Shown here: piece by piece, positions 32,707-41,828 of the stretch | How the letters are laid out: each line of letters begins with the position of its first letter | How positions within the stretch are numbered: the stretch's first letter is position 1 | Source: Sphingobacterium siyangense | GTDB lineage: Bacteria; Bacteroidota; Bacteroidia; Sphingobacteriales; Sphingobacteriaceae | DNA: 64,000 nt | Direction of reading: 5' to 3' | NCBI RefSeq assembly: GCF_007830445.1 | Contig: NZ_VLKR01000012.1 | Coordinates: forward strand, 1 to 64,000 | The notes under the pieces: generated by a model | What the model was told of the DNA's origin: nothing | Seen by the model: the letters and a program-made list of their open reading frames with translations, nothing else | Database searches by the model: none | Position numbers and translations under genes: made by a program

Positions 32707-35220
32707 ATGTCATATAATATTCCCGATAATCTGAAGGGTCTTTCCACAACCGAGGTTAATGCCTCTCGCGCTAAATATGGTTGGAATCAATTGAGCGATA
32801 ATCACAAGAGTACCTGGTTTGAACTGCTTGTGGATATTTTGAAGGAGCCTATGCTGATTCTGTTGATTATCATCTCGATGATTTATGTTTTTGTGGGGAA
32901 TTACGGAGAGGCTGTATTTATGTTTGTCGCTATTGTTGCTGTTACGGCAATTTCTTTTTATCAGGATAATCGTAGCAAAAAAGCGCTGGAGGAGTTGGAA
33001 AAGCTGAACGAACCATTAAGCACCGTGATTCGAAATGGGAAGGTCAGTGAAATTCCAACACATGAGATTGTTGTGGGGGATCTCTGTATTACAGAGGAAG
33101 GTCGAATTATAAACGCTGATGGTCGTATTTTACATAGTAACGATTTTTCTGTTAATGAATCTTCGTTGACGGGGGAGAGTTTTTCCGTCTTTAAGGACAA
33201 TAAATCTGAAGATAATCTGGTCTACGGCGGGACGGTTACGGTCTCAGGGCTGGCTGTGTTTGAAGTTACTAAAATCGGTAAAGAGACCCGTGTTGGAAAA
33301 ATAGGTGAATCGATAAAAAATATCAAGGAAGAAATTTCACCATTGCAGGTGCAAATCCAAAAATTTGTAAAGGCAATGGCCATTGTCGGTATCCTAATTT
33401 TTTTGATCGTATGTCTATACAGTTTTATTGACAGCGGTAATTTAGTGGCAAGCTTGCTCAATGGACTTACTTTGGCCATGTCTGTATTGCCGGAAGAGAT
33501 TCCTGTTGCGTTTACAACTTTTATGGCGCTTGGCGCATGGAAACTCATGCGGGAGGGGATTATAATCAAAAGAAGCAGTATTGTTGAAACTTTGGGCAGT
33601 ACAACAGTGATTTGCACAGATAAGACCGGGACTATTACAGAGAATTCCATGCAATTGAAATACCTCTATAGTTATGCTACGGATTCATCTTATGATCAGG
33701 AAAGGTTTGATGAATCCGATTTAAGAGAGCTTATCGATTATGCGATGTGGAGCAGTGAGCCTGTGCCTTTTGACCCCATGGAAATTACGTTGCATAAAAT
33801 ATATGAAAAAACGCAAAAACAGGACCTCAGAAAGGAATATGCATTATTTCATGAATATCCATTAGATGGTAAACCGCCGATGATGACCCATCTTTTCGAA
33901 AATACAGGAAAAGATCGGATTATTGCTGCCAAAGGGGCACCGGAGGCTATACTTAGCGTATCCAAGCTGCCCGATAGTGAGAAAGATAAAATTAGGGCTA
34001 TTGTTAAATCCTATGGAGAGCAGGGCTTTCGTCTATTGGGTGTGGGGAAAGCGAAATTCGAAGGCAATAATTTCCCCGCGAAGCAACAGGATTTTGAGTT
34101 CCAATTTTTAGGGTTGACCGTATTTTATGATCCCCCCAAAAAAGGTATCCAGGAAGTGTTCCAAGATATTTATGATGCCGGGATTAAAGTCAAAGTAATT
34201 ACTGGCGACAATGCCGATACGACTAAAGCAATAGCGGCTCAGGCCGGAATTCGTATTTTGTCTCCACCGATCAATGGCAGTGAAATAGTCAATAGGTCCG
34301 GGGATGAAATTATGTCGATAGCGGAGCAAACAACTTTATTTACCAGAATGTTTCCGGATGCTAAATTGGCTATTGTAAATGCCCTGAAAAAGAAAGGGGA
34401 GGTTGTGGCGATGCTTGGTGATGGAGTAAACGATGGCCCAGCATTAAAAGCGGCCCATATCGGCGTTGCTATGGGCAATAAAGGTACTGAAATAGCAAAA
34501 TCAGCCGCGGCGTTAATTATCACAAATGATGATCTACAAAAGTTAATCATTGGTATAGCAGCCGGAAGAAGGATTTACGCAAACATCAAGAAGGCGGTTC
34601 AATACATCATTTCTATTCATATCCCCATTATTTTGACCGTATCACTACCTTTGTTTTTAGGCTGGGTATTTCCGCAGATTTTTAGCCCTGTGCATGTGAT
34701 CTTCCTCGAATTGGTCATGGGGCCCACCTGCTCGATTGTATATGAAAATGAACCTATTGAAAAGGATACGATGAAACGACCTCCTAGAGCTATGGGCGAC
34801 ACTTTTTTGAGTATAAATGAGCTCGGAATAAGCATTGTTCAAGGCCTGATAATCACTATAGGAATTCTATTTGTTTATCAGTTTACTGTTCAGCAGGGGG
34901 GGACTGAGGAAAAAACGAGGGCTATGGTTTTCGCCACTTTAATCTTTGCCAATGTTTTGCTGAGTTATGCTAACCGATCTTTCCACTATAGTATCCTTGA
35001 AAGTTTTAAAAACCGAAACTTGCTGCTCGTGGGTATTTCGATCGCTGTGCTTCTATTTTTAGCCGTGATATTATATGTCGCTCCGGTCGCCCAATTTTTT
35101 ACTGTAGCAGCCCTGAGCGGATATGAATTGGGGATAGCGCTCTCCGTGGCTGCAGCATCCGTGTTATGGTTTGAGGTCTATAAATTGATCGGGAGAATTG
35201 TACGTGCTAAAAAAGATTGA
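32707..35220 (+). CDS. P2-type cation-transporting P-type ATPase
   Basis: An 837-residue ion pump. Actuator motif SLTGES (153-158), M4 motif LPEEIP (261-266), phosphorylation site DKTGT with Asp305, N-domain KGAPEAI, then VITGDN and MLGDGVNDGPALKAAHIG in the P domain, and four C-terminal helices with a cation-type C-terminal domain (ELVMGPTCSIVYENEP in M6). This is the layout of Ca(II)-ATPase relatives, but PEEIP replaces the PEGLP of known calcium pumps and the M6 ligands differ, so the ion is uncertain. There is no N-terminal metal-binding domain, so it is not a Cu/Zn pump. Transcribed alone. Confidence 0.9.
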   Translation: MSYNIPDNLKGLSTTEVNASRAKYGWNQLSDNHKSTWFELLVDILKEPMLILLIIISMIYVFVGNYGEAVFMFVAIVAVTAISFYQDNRSKKALEELEKLNEPLSTVIRNGKVSEIPTHEIVVGDLCITEEGRIINADGRILHSNDFSVNESSLTGESFSVFKDNKSEDNLVYGGTVTVSGLAVFEVTKIGKETRVGKIGESIKNIKEEISPLQVQIQKFVKAMAIVGILIFLIVCLYSFIDSGNLVASLLNGLTLAMSVLPEEIPVAFTTFMALGAWKLMREGIIIKRSSIVETLGSTTVICTDKTGTITENSMQLKYLYSYATDSSYDQERFDESDLRELIDYAMWSSEPVPFDPMEITLHKIYEKTQKQDLRKEYALFHEYPLDGKPPMMTHLFENTGKDRIIAAKGAPEAILSVSKLPDSEKDKIRAIVKSYGEQGFRLLGVGKAKFEGNNFPAKQQDFEFQFLGLTVFYDPPKKGIQEVFQDIYDAGIKVKVITGDNADTTKAIAAQAGIRILSPPINGSEIVNRSGDEIMSIAEQTTLFTRMFPDAKLAIVNALKKKGEVVAMLGDGVNDGPALKAAHIGVAMGNKGTEIAKSAAALIITNDDLQKLIIGIAAGRRIYANIKKAVQYIISIHIPIILTVSLPLFLGWVFPQIFSPVHVIFLELVMGPTCSIVYENEPIEKDTMKRPPRAMGDTFLSINELGISIVQGLIITIGILFVYQFTVQQGGTEEKTRAMVFATLIFANVLLSYANRSFHYSILESFKNRNLLLVGISIAVLLFLAVILYVAPVAQFFTVAALSGYELGIALSVAAASVLWFEVYKLIGRIVRAKKD

Positions 35221-35281
35221 AGGGATATATCGAGATAATCCAAGTATTAAACGAATAGAATTAGGCGCAAGTCCAGGAATC

Positions 35282-36220
35282 TTACTGAATAAATTTCGAA
35301 GTAATTCCTCTTTTCTTGATGTAGAAATTCAGCGCTCGCCCTGCCTCTGTAGGTCGATCTGTACTTAATATATCTGCACCGCGATCAATAAATCCGGCAT
35401 AAACTTGAAAGCCTTTTTTGTCGGCCTGTCTGTCTAAGTTTCCCAGTGTACCCAATATGCACATGATTCCATGGTCATGTAGTACTTTGGTTAATGCTGG
35501 GTCTGCTTCACGTGTTCCGACGAAGGCTAACAAGCGATTGTCGGGGATATCTTTTTCATTTAGACGAGCAAGGTCATCCAGGTTATTGACCGAGGCCGAA
35601 ATCATGATGTCGCTAGCCAGACTGTGCACTTTGGCCGCCTGGTTGGCACTATACGTGATGATGACTACGCTAGATTCTGCCCTTTGTTTGCGAATAGCAT
35701 TGATAACGGCTTCATAAGGGACATCATTTTTAATGTCTAAGGTGAAGATTACCTTTCCTTTTCCCCAAGAAAGTGCTTCTTCGAGCGTGGGGATCCTATA
35801 TGGCGTTATCTTTTTGTTATTGTCCAATAGACGAAGCTTTTTGAGCTCAGTTAAACTGCTGGCGTTCACAGGCCCTCTGCCGGTGGTTGTTCGGTTTAAC
35901 GTATTGTCATGCATTAATATCAGCGCTGAGTCTTTACTGATGCGAACATCACATTCAACAAGGACTGGCTGCAAGCTCGCATTATAGGAAAATGTTTCGA
36001 TTGCATTTTCGGGGTATCCAGATGCGGGGCCACCACGATGCAAACTGACCAATGGATAACGATTATCATCATAGGTCAAAAACTGATATAATTCCTCCAC
36101 ATTTTGGAGCTGTATACGTTTACCCACTGGCAAGCCATCCGTATTGGCTCCGTTACGAAAGCAACTGCTTACGATAAAGCAGATCAATAAAAGGAAGTAG
36201 TGGCGTATACGTATATTCAT
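35282..36220 (-). CDS. Glycerophosphodiester phosphodiesterase-family lipoprotein
   Basis: A lipoprotein signal (FLLLICFIVSSCFRNG, Cys near residue 20) is followed by a GDPD TIM barrel: LVSLHRGGPASGYPENAIETF (His-Arg-Gly-Gly plus the Glu of PEN), VLVECDVRISKDSALILMHDNTLNRTTTGRG (Glu-x-Asp metal ligands and catalytic His), LDIKND, and a C-terminal GADILSTDRPTEA. It hydrolyses glycerophosphodiesters to glycerol-3-phosphate and an alcohol, probably in the periplasm or at the surface. Last gene of a four-gene operon; the aroK stop is 3 bases upstream. Confidence 0.9.
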   Translation of the reverse strand: MNIRIRHYFLLLICFIVSSCFRNGANTDGLPVGKRIQLQNVEELYQFLTYDDNRYPLVSLHRGGPASGYPENAIETFSYNASLQPVLVECDVRISKDSALILMHDNTLNRTTTGRGPVNASSLTELKKLRLLDNNKKITPYRIPTLEEALSWGKGKVIFTLDIKNDVPYEAVINAIRKQRAESSVVIITYSANQAAKVHSLASDIMISASVNNLDDLARLNEKDIPDNRLLAFVGTREADPALTKVLHDHGIMCILGTLGNLDRQADKKGFQVYAGFIDRGADILSTDRPTEAGRALNFYIKKRGITSKFIQ

Positions 36221-36223
36221 TGT

Positions 36224-36739
36224 CTATCTATTGTGCTGATTAATCAGATCGGCTAGTGCCTCGACACTGGTATTTAATTGGTCGATTGTCAGATGCGCCT
36301 GCGTATAATAAGGTTCTCTTTCGCTCAACTTCTCTTCGATAAATAGCCGTAGTTCCTCAGGTGATTTTCCGATTAGAATGGGCCTTTTGTGTAGTTTAGA
36401 TTGAGAAAGACGGTCAAAAAGTGCTTTGGGTGACATCTGTAAATAGACGGCATATCCATTCGCCCTGATCCATTCCATGTTGTCAAAGAAACAGGGGGCA
36501 CCACCACCTGTAGATATGACGGCAGCATTCTCAGAAAATTTACGCAATTGCTCGCGTTCTAATGCCCGGAATGCGTCTTCACCATGTTGACTAAAATATT
36601 CGGTAATGCTCATGCCAATTTGTTTTACGATCTCCTCATCTGTGTCGATAAAAGGGAGTTCGAGTTTAGTGGCAAGTTTCTTACCCAGGGTAGTTTTTCC
36701 ACTTCCCATATAACCAATCAAAAATATAGGTTTAGGCAT
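36224..36739 (-). CDS. aroK: Shikimate kinase
   Basis: A 171-residue NMP-kinase-fold enzyme phosphorylating shikimate to shikimate-3-phosphate in aromatic amino acid synthesis. The Walker A loop GYMGSGKTTLGKKLA (residues 8-22), the shikimate-binding DTDEEI (about 32-37) and FRALEREQL region, and the GGGAPCF motif are present; the lid holds KRPIL. Length is standard. It lies between the BT_3928-like gene (5-base gap) and the GDPD gene (3-base gap) in one operon, a combination of aroK with BT_3928 seen in Bacteroidota. Confidence 0.95.
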   Translation of the reverse strand: MPKPIFLIGYMGSGKTTLGKKLATKLELPFIDTDEEIVKQIGMSITEYFSQHGEDAFRALEREQLRKFSENAAVISTGGGAPCFFDNMEWIRANGYAVYLQMSPKALFDRLSQSKLHKRPILIGKSPEELRLFIEEKLSEREPYYTQAHLTIDQLNTSVEALADLINQHNR

Positions 36740-36744
36740 AGGTA

Positions 36745-37929
36745 CTATTTGTCTTTACTTAGAAATTTATCTTCAATGGTTTTGGCATCCGGAAAGTTAT
36801 TATAGTGCCATTTTCCGACGACGTTGCCTCCTTTTAGGAGCAGTACACCAGGATTTGCCCTGACCATGCTTTTTAGAGGAATGAGATCGGCATAGAATAT
36901 CTCCGCAATTAATTGCATTTTATCACTCAGATATTGGGCGTCTTTGGATGCCGAAGCAGTCAATAGCACAACACGAAGCCCATTATAATCTTTTGTTAAT
37001 TGGATGGCGGCCTGATTGATCTTTTGGATAGCATCAATATTGGTCGAAGAAAGATCCTTTGCAACGATAACAAGATTGTAATACGGATTAGCAATGATTT
37101 CTTGCGTATGGTCCGCTCCGTCAGCATCCGTAATCAAGAGATCAGGAATAGGAATATCATATCCCTTTTTGACCAATTTACTCTCAGGTTCACCTATAAT
37201 TTCCCACGATTCATCTTCCCATAGCTTGTCAGCCATATAGACCTTGTCATTGACCTTTTTTGTTTCACCCGTCTTTTTGTTTTTCATGGTATAGATTTGC
37301 TCAAACAAATCGCCTTGTTTGCCTTCAGGGAGCACCATTAATGAAGGTAAGTTGTTGCCAACTTTGTAGGGTAAGAAATCAATAAACGGGAGGTAGTTTA
37401 CGGTATAGATACCAATACCTAAAGAGATAATCGCTGTAATCACAGTAGCAACGAATTGATTGCCTGATCCTTTGATAATTGATCGTAATTGCTTTCGGTT
37501 AAAAAATATAATAAGGATCAACGCCAAGAGCACCAGATCTTTAGAAAATGATTGCCAAGGAGTAAGTGGGATGGCATCCCCAAAACAGCCACAAGAGGTC
37601 ACAACCTCAAAAAATGCCGAATAGAAGGTTAGAAAAGTGAAAAATAGAATCAGTAGTAGCAGGCCCCAGGCAACGGTATTCGCATAGACCCCCAATAATA
37701 ACAGTGCTCCTAACAAAATTTCAAAACCACAGATTACTACAGCGATGGCAGTAGCGTATTCATTAAAAGCTGTGAGATGAAAGACCTCAAAGTATTCCTG
37801 AAGCTTATAGCCAAACCCTGTCGGGTCATTTGCTTTAATAAAACCTGAGAATATGAAAAGAAGTCCCGTAAAAATCCGGCAAAATCCTAAAAGATAATTT
37901 GTTTTGGTACGCTGCTGTGTAGCTGTCAT
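36745..37929 (-). CDS. BT_3928-family membrane protein (DoxX/MauE-like plus thioredoxin-like domain)
   Basis: A 394-residue inner-membrane protein. The first 160 residues form a DoxX/MauE-like bundle (YLLGFCRIFTGLLFIFSGFIKANDPTGFGYKLQEYF; then SCGCFGDAIPLTPWQSFSKDL with two Cys). A fifth helix near 165-185 leads to a periplasmic part ending in a thioredoxin-like fold (YNLVIVAKDLSSTNIDAIQKIN; PGVLLLKGGNVVGKWHYNNFPDAKTIE). The pattern suggests thiol or redox chemistry at the membrane. The family is typical of Bacteroidota and is usually next to DUF1599 and nearby housekeeping genes, as here. Exact role unknown. Confidence 0.85.
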   Translation of the reverse strand: MTATQQRTKTNYLLGFCRIFTGLLFIFSGFIKANDPTGFGYKLQEYFEVFHLTAFNEYATAIAVVICGFEILLGALLLLGVYANTVAWGLLLLILFFTFLTFYSAFFEVVTSCGCFGDAIPLTPWQSFSKDLVLLALILIIFFNRKQLRSIIKGSGNQFVATVITAIISLGIGIYTVNYLPFIDFLPYKVGNNLPSLMVLPEGKQGDLFEQIYTMKNKKTGETKKVNDKVYMADKLWEDESWEIIGEPESKLVKKGYDIPIPDLLITDADGADHTQEIIANPYYNLVIVAKDLSSTNIDAIQKINQAAIQLTKDYNGLRVVLLTASASKDAQYLSDKMQLIAEIFYADLIPLKSMVRANPGVLLLKGGNVVGKWHYNNFPDAKTIEDKFLSKDK

Positions 37930-37936
37930 AATCCGA

Positions 37937-38479
37937 TTATTGTTGTGCGATTCCTAATTTAATTAATGCAAAAACTGCGTAATTGAGCATATCCTGATAG
38001 TTGGCATGGATGCCTTCAGAGACCAGGGTTTGTCCATCGTTATCTTCAATTTGTTTGACGCGATGTATTTTCATTAAGATCAGATCTGTCATGGAAGAAA
38101 CACGCATATCGCGCCATGCCTCACCGTAATCGTGGTTTTTGGCAAGCATGAGATCTCTGGTCTCGGTAACCTTTTCTGTATATTTCTGATTCACAAAGGT
38201 TGGATCCAAATTTTCTTCACCATCTTCACCCAAATCAATCTGAATCATGGCCATGACACAGTAGTTGATAATACCGATATATTCGTCAACAATTCCTTCG
38301 CCCACTTTGGAAACCTTTTTGATTTCTAGCGTGCGTATACGTTGCGCTTTAATGTAAATCTGATCCGTAATGGAAGATAGGCGCATAATCCGCCATGCCG
38401 TTCCATAATCTTTTGTTTTTTTAATAAATAAATCCTGACAATGTTTGATAACACTGTTATATTCCTGAATGGTATCCAT
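37937..38479 (-). CDS. DUF1599 protein with internal duplication
   Basis: A 180-residue soluble protein made of two related halves: KKTKDYGTAWRIMRLSSITDQIYIKAQRI in the first and KNHDYGEAWRDMRVSSMTDLILMKIHRV in the second, each followed by a helix ending in LNY/INY. DUF1599 is linked to nucleotide modification in other contexts; its role in Bacteroidota is unknown. The frame extends upstream with TTG to 38509, but a TATATTTG -7 element on the minus strand at 38525-38532 and homologue length favour the ATG at 38479. First gene of the operon with the BT_3928-like gene (7-base gap). Confidence 0.85.
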   Translation of the reverse strand: MDTIQEYNSVIKHCQDLFIKKTKDYGTAWRIMRLSSITDQIYIKAQRIRTLEIKKVSKVGEGIVDEYIGIINYCVMAMIQIDLGEDGEENLDPTFVNQKYTEKVTETRDLMLAKNHDYGEAWRDMRVSSMTDLILMKIHRVKQIEDNDGQTLVSEGIHANYQDMLNYAVFALIKLGIAQQ

Positions 38480-38524
38480 ATCGTTGATTGAAGAAACTTG
38501 ATGAGACAAGTTGTGATTACACTA

Positions 38525-38532
38525 CAAATATA
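38525..38532 (-). promoter_or_regulatory. -7 element of the DUF1599-aroK operon
   Basis: On the minus strand this reads TATATTTG (full TAnnTTTG match). The start site would be near 38518, giving a 39-base leader to the ATG at 38479. It drives DUF1599, BT_3928-like, aroK and GDPD genes. Confidence 0.5.
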
Positions 38533-38784
38533 ATTAGAAAATAATACTTCCAACGGTCAAATGAATGTACAATTTGTGCTTTATTGCTAAAATATAAACA
38601 ATAATTTTGGATATTACCACAATTAAAAGTTCGCAGGGGCTAGGGGCAACAGCATCGTGCAAGTGCATGGCGTGAATTTCTCGTTTCCCATATCCTCAAA
38701 CGTTTAAATAGCGGTAACTTTAGATAAGTTTGATCAGTTTGCAAGGTGTATTGCCAACTTTGAAGATAGTAAAAATATAAATTC

Positions 38785-39582
38785 ATGGATTTTCAACAAC
38801 CTGTTATTAGAGAAGTAGAGATCATCCGATATGTTCAGCCATTTCGGGAAGGGGGGTCTTTACCCGCATTAGTCGATGCCGATGATGGCTTTAGTTATGT
38901 TATAAAATTTAGAGGGGCAGGTCAGGGACGAAAAGCATTGATTGCGGAATTGATCGGTGGAGAGCTGGCGAGATTGCTCAAATTAAGAGTTCCCGAAATT
39001 GTATTTGCGGAGTTGAACGAATCCTTTGGCCGTACAGAACCCGATGAAGAAATTCAGGATCTGCTCAAATTTAGTGTGGGCAAAAATCTGGGACTTCATT
39101 TTCTGAGTGGAGCAATCACATTTGACGCGAATGTCGATGCTATCGGCGCGGAGGAAGCATCGAAAATTGTTTGGTTAGATTCACTCTTGATGAATGTAGA
39201 CCGTACTGTGCGGAATACAAATATGCTGATATGGCATAAAGAACTTTGGTTGATAGATCACGGCGCTTCCTTATATTTTCATCACAGTTGGGATAATTGG
39301 GAAGAACAATCCCTAAAACCATTTGTTCAGATTAAAGATCACGTACTGCTCAAAAATGCAAGTATGGTGGAGAAAATAGATCAGGAATACCGTTCCGTTT
39401 TTACGGAGGCGGTATTTCGCGGAATATTGGCGGTGGTACCCGATGAATGGCTGGAAGATGCCGAACGTGAGCTCTCTGCAGCCGATGCGCGCGAAGTGTA
39501 TGTTTCTTTCCTGAAACGGCGTGTAGCCAATTCATCCATTTTTGTAAAACAAATAGAAGATGCCAGAAAAGACCGTATATGA
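38785..39582 (+). CDS. HipA-like kinase
   Basis: A 265-residue protein with the core of the HipA kinase fold: ATP-anchoring Lys41 in YVIKFRG, a catalytic loop MNVDRTVRNTNML (Asp139, Asn144) and the DFG-like LIDHGASL (Asp158). It is much shorter than E. coli HipA (about 440 residues), lacking the N-terminal subdomain. HipA toxins phosphorylate glutamyl-tRNA synthetase; whether this kinase is toxic is unknown. There is no HipB-type HTH gene next to it. It overlaps the DUF3037 gene by 23 bases, so the two are translated together. Confidence 0.85.
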   Translation: MDFQQPVIREVEIIRYVQPFREGGSLPALVDADDGFSYVIKFRGAGQGRKALIAELIGGELARLLKLRVPEIVFAELNESFGRTEPDEEIQDLLKFSVGKNLGLHFLSGAITFDANVDAIGAEEASKIVWLDSLLMNVDRTVRNTNMLIWHKELWLIDHGASLYFHHSWDNWEEQSLKPFVQIKDHVLLKNASMVEKIDQEYRSVFTEAVFRGILAVVPDEWLEDAERELSAADAREVYVSFLKRRVANSSIFVKQIEDARKDRI

Positions 39583-39943
39583 GTATGCTGTGGTACGTTT
39601 GATACCACGGGTGGAGCGAGAGGAATTTATCAATGTAGGCGTAGCTCTTTATTGTCGTAAGTATCGTTTTGCGAAGATGGTTTATCTTGTTAATGAACAG
39701 AAGGTACGGTCGCTTTGTCCGGATATTGAATTGGAATTGATCGAAAATCATCTTTCATCTTTCCAACGAATCTGCCACGGCGAAAAAGATGCCGGCAAAC
39801 TTGCTGCACTGGATATCACCGAACGCTTTCGATGGCTGACCGCAAAGCGGAGTACCCTGATTCAATGTTCGGCATCACATCCCGGATTATGTGAGGACCC
39901 CGAAGCAACATTGAAGGAGCTGTTTGAGCGTCTGGTTCTGTAA
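39560..39943 (+). CDS. DUF3037 protein, partner of the HipA-like kinase
   Basis: A 127-residue protein of the DUF3037 family: YEYAVVRLIPRVEREEFINVGVALYCRKYRF at the start is the defining block; the end is helical (EDPEATLKELFERLVL). No catalytic motif is evident. The overlap with the HipA-like gene (39560-39582) and the repeated pairing of the two families in other genomes suggest that it works with the kinase, as a regulator, substrate or partner; this is inference. No helix-turn-helix is seen. Confidence 0.85.
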   Translation: MPEKTVYEYAVVRLIPRVEREEFINVGVALYCRKYRFAKMVYLVNEQKVRSLCPDIELELIENHLSSFQRICHGEKDAGKLAALDITERFRWLTAKRSTLIQCSASHPGLCEDPEATLKELFERLVL

Positions 39944-40064
39944 ATTAAAAGATGTGCACCCTTGATCATGGGACAATACGTGATGGTCAAAGGGGCTAAG
40001 TTTTGATAATAAGGCTTAATCTATCAATATTGTATAGTATATTTGTTTTAATAAACTAGTGAAG

Positions 40065-40874
40065 ATGCATGATTTTTATCAACATATCTATGAACAGCAA
40101 CTTGCTGTTCTAGAAATGCCTTCTAACAAGAAGATCTGTGGCTGGGCTATCCGAATTGTGGATGTGCTCTTCCCCGAACGAAATTCTAGCGAGATGAAAT
40201 CGGTCGATGATGTGAAGCTCGCTTTTGAACAATTTGAATTAGAACTGGAGCAACTCCTGAGCAAATCCAAAGCTTGTCAAAGCTGCAATCACTCAGAAGT
40301 AGCGCACAAGTTTTTTGAACGGATTCCACAGCTTTATGAATTGATGTGCTGGGATGCAGACGCATTGATGGATGGGGATCCAGCAGCACAGAATAAAAGA
40401 GAAGTCGTACGTACTTATCCCGGTTTCTTTGCCATCTGTATCTTCCGAATGGCCAATGAACTGCATCGCTTGGGTGTTCCTTTGATACCGCGCATATTGA
40501 CGGAACATGCCCATTCTAAAACAGGTATTGATATCCATCCCGGAGCAACGATAGGCCATCATCTGCATATTGATCATGGCACCGGATTAGTCATCGGTGA
40601 AACCTGCACCATTGGTAATTACGTGAAGCTTTATCAGGGTGTAACCTTGGGCGCGCTGAGTGTTGATAAGGTGTTTTCCAATGTAAAACGCCACCCGACA
40701 ATCGGTGATCATGTCATTATCTATTCAGGGGCCACCATCCTCGGCGGTGAAACACACATCGGCCATCATTCGGTCATTGGCGGGAATGTTTGGTTGACAA
40801 GTTCTGTAGAGCCTTATACCACCGTATATCATCAGGCCACATCAAAATTTATAGATTCGAAACCAATAATATAG
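40065..40874 (+). CDS. cysE: Serine O-acetyltransferase
   Basis: First step of cysteine synthesis: serine + acetyl-CoA to O-acetylserine. A helical N-terminal part (about 1-140) leads to left-handed beta-helix hexapeptide repeats: TGIDIHPGATIGHHLHIDHGTGLVIGETCTIG (His and Asp of the active site), then VKLYQGVTLGALS and ATILGGETHIGHHSVIGGNVWLT. The longer N-terminus (like EpsC/CysE of Bacteroidota) is usual. GTG at 40059 opens the frame, but the ATG at 40065 is a better start. TATATTTG at 40038-40045 is a -7 element for this gene. It precedes cysM by 5 bases. Confidence 0.93.
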   Translation: MHDFYQHIYEQQLAVLEMPSNKKICGWAIRIVDVLFPERNSSEMKSVDDVKLAFEQFELELEQLLSKSKACQSCNHSEVAHKFFERIPQLYELMCWDADALMDGDPAAQNKREVVRTYPGFFAICIFRMANELHRLGVPLIPRILTEHAHSKTGIDIHPGATIGHHLHIDHGTGLVIGETCTIGNYVKLYQGVTLGALSVDKVFSNVKRHPTIGDHVIIYSGATILGGETHIGHHSVIGGNVWLTSSVEPYTTVYHQATSKFIDSKPII

Positions 40875-40879
40875 ATACC

Positions 40880-41752
40880 ATGGGAAATATCATAGATACC
40901 ATAGGAAATACGCCTTTAGTCGAGATAACACAATTTCATACAAATCCCAAGGTGCGGATATTTGCGAAAATGGAGGGGAATAATCCTGCTGGTTCGGTGA
41001 AAGATCGTGCGGCACTAAATATGATCCGCTCGGCGATGGAGCGCGGTGACATTACAAAAGATAGCAAATTGATTGAGGCAACGAGTGGAAATACCGGAAT
41101 CGCACTGGCTATGATTGCAGGTATATATGGACTTAACCTTGAGCTTGTGATGCCGGCTTCTTCAACACGGGAGCGAACACTTACGATGGAGGCTTATGGC
41201 GCTAAAGTCACCTTATTGGAATCCATGGAAATATGCCGCGATTATGCAGAAGAAAAGGCCAAAAAAGAAGGTTATTTTATATTGAATCAATTTGCAAATC
41301 CGGATAATTATGAAGCACATATAAAGACAACAGGACCTGAGATCTGGCGCGATACAGACGGAAAGATTACACATTTTGTAAGCGCTATGGGCACTACAGG
41401 TACAATTATGGGAAACTCCATCTATCTGAAGGAGAAAAATGCAGCTATTCAGATTGTAGGTTGCCAGCCTACTCCGGAATCCTCGATACCAGGTATACGG
41501 CGTTGGCCCGAAGCGTATCTACCCAAGATTTTTGATCCGAGCAGGGTAGATCGTGTCATCGATATATCCCAACAGGAAGCAACCGAGTTTGCGCGGGAGC
41601 TTGTCAAGCGCGAAGGTGTTTTTGCCGGAATGAGTACCGGTGGAGCTTTTGCCGGAGCACTTAAAATTGCAAATGAAATCGAAGCAGGCCTTATTGTCTT
41701 TATTGCCTGTGACCGAGGTGATCGTTATTTGAGTTCAGACCTTTTTGGCTAA
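40880..41752 (+). CDS. cysM: Cysteine synthase B (O-acetylserine sulfhydrylase)
   Basis: Second step of cysteine synthesis: O-acetylserine plus sulfide to cysteine, with PLP. MGNIIDTIGNTPLVEI starts the protein; NNPAGSVKDRAAL holds the PLP Lys; EATSGNTGIALAM is the substrate loop; SAMGTTGTIMG binds the PLP phosphate. 290 residues is a normal CysM size. The reading frame is open upstream into cysE, but the ATG at 40880 matches the family N-terminus, 5 bases after the cysE stop. Co-transcribed with cysE, as expected for a cysteine operon. Confidence 0.95.
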   Translation: MGNIIDTIGNTPLVEITQFHTNPKVRIFAKMEGNNPAGSVKDRAALNMIRSAMERGDITKDSKLIEATSGNTGIALAMIAGIYGLNLELVMPASSTRERTLTMEAYGAKVTLLESMEICRDYAEEKAKKEGYFILNQFANPDNYEAHIKTTGPEIWRDTDGKITHFVSAMGTTGTIMGNSIYLKEKNAAIQIVGCQPTPESSIPGIRRWPEAYLPKIFDPSRVDRVIDISQQEATEFARELVKREGVFAGMSTGGAFAGALKIANEIEAGLIVFIACDRGDRYLSSDLFG

Positions 41753-41772
41753 GAACCCATACGAACAATACC

Positions 41773-41824
41773 AAGCCCACCACAGATCTTCGCTTATTTT
41801 TAGCAATCTTTAGTGGGCTTTTCA
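41773..41824. terminator. Possible bidirectional terminator, cysM / VOC gene
   Basis: AAGCCCAC (41773-41780) pairs with GTGGGCTT (41813-41820), then TTC. The loop is long (32 bases) but holds a further weak pairing, AGATCTTCGC region with GCAATCTT. Confidence 0.55.
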
Positions 41825-41828
41825 ATGT

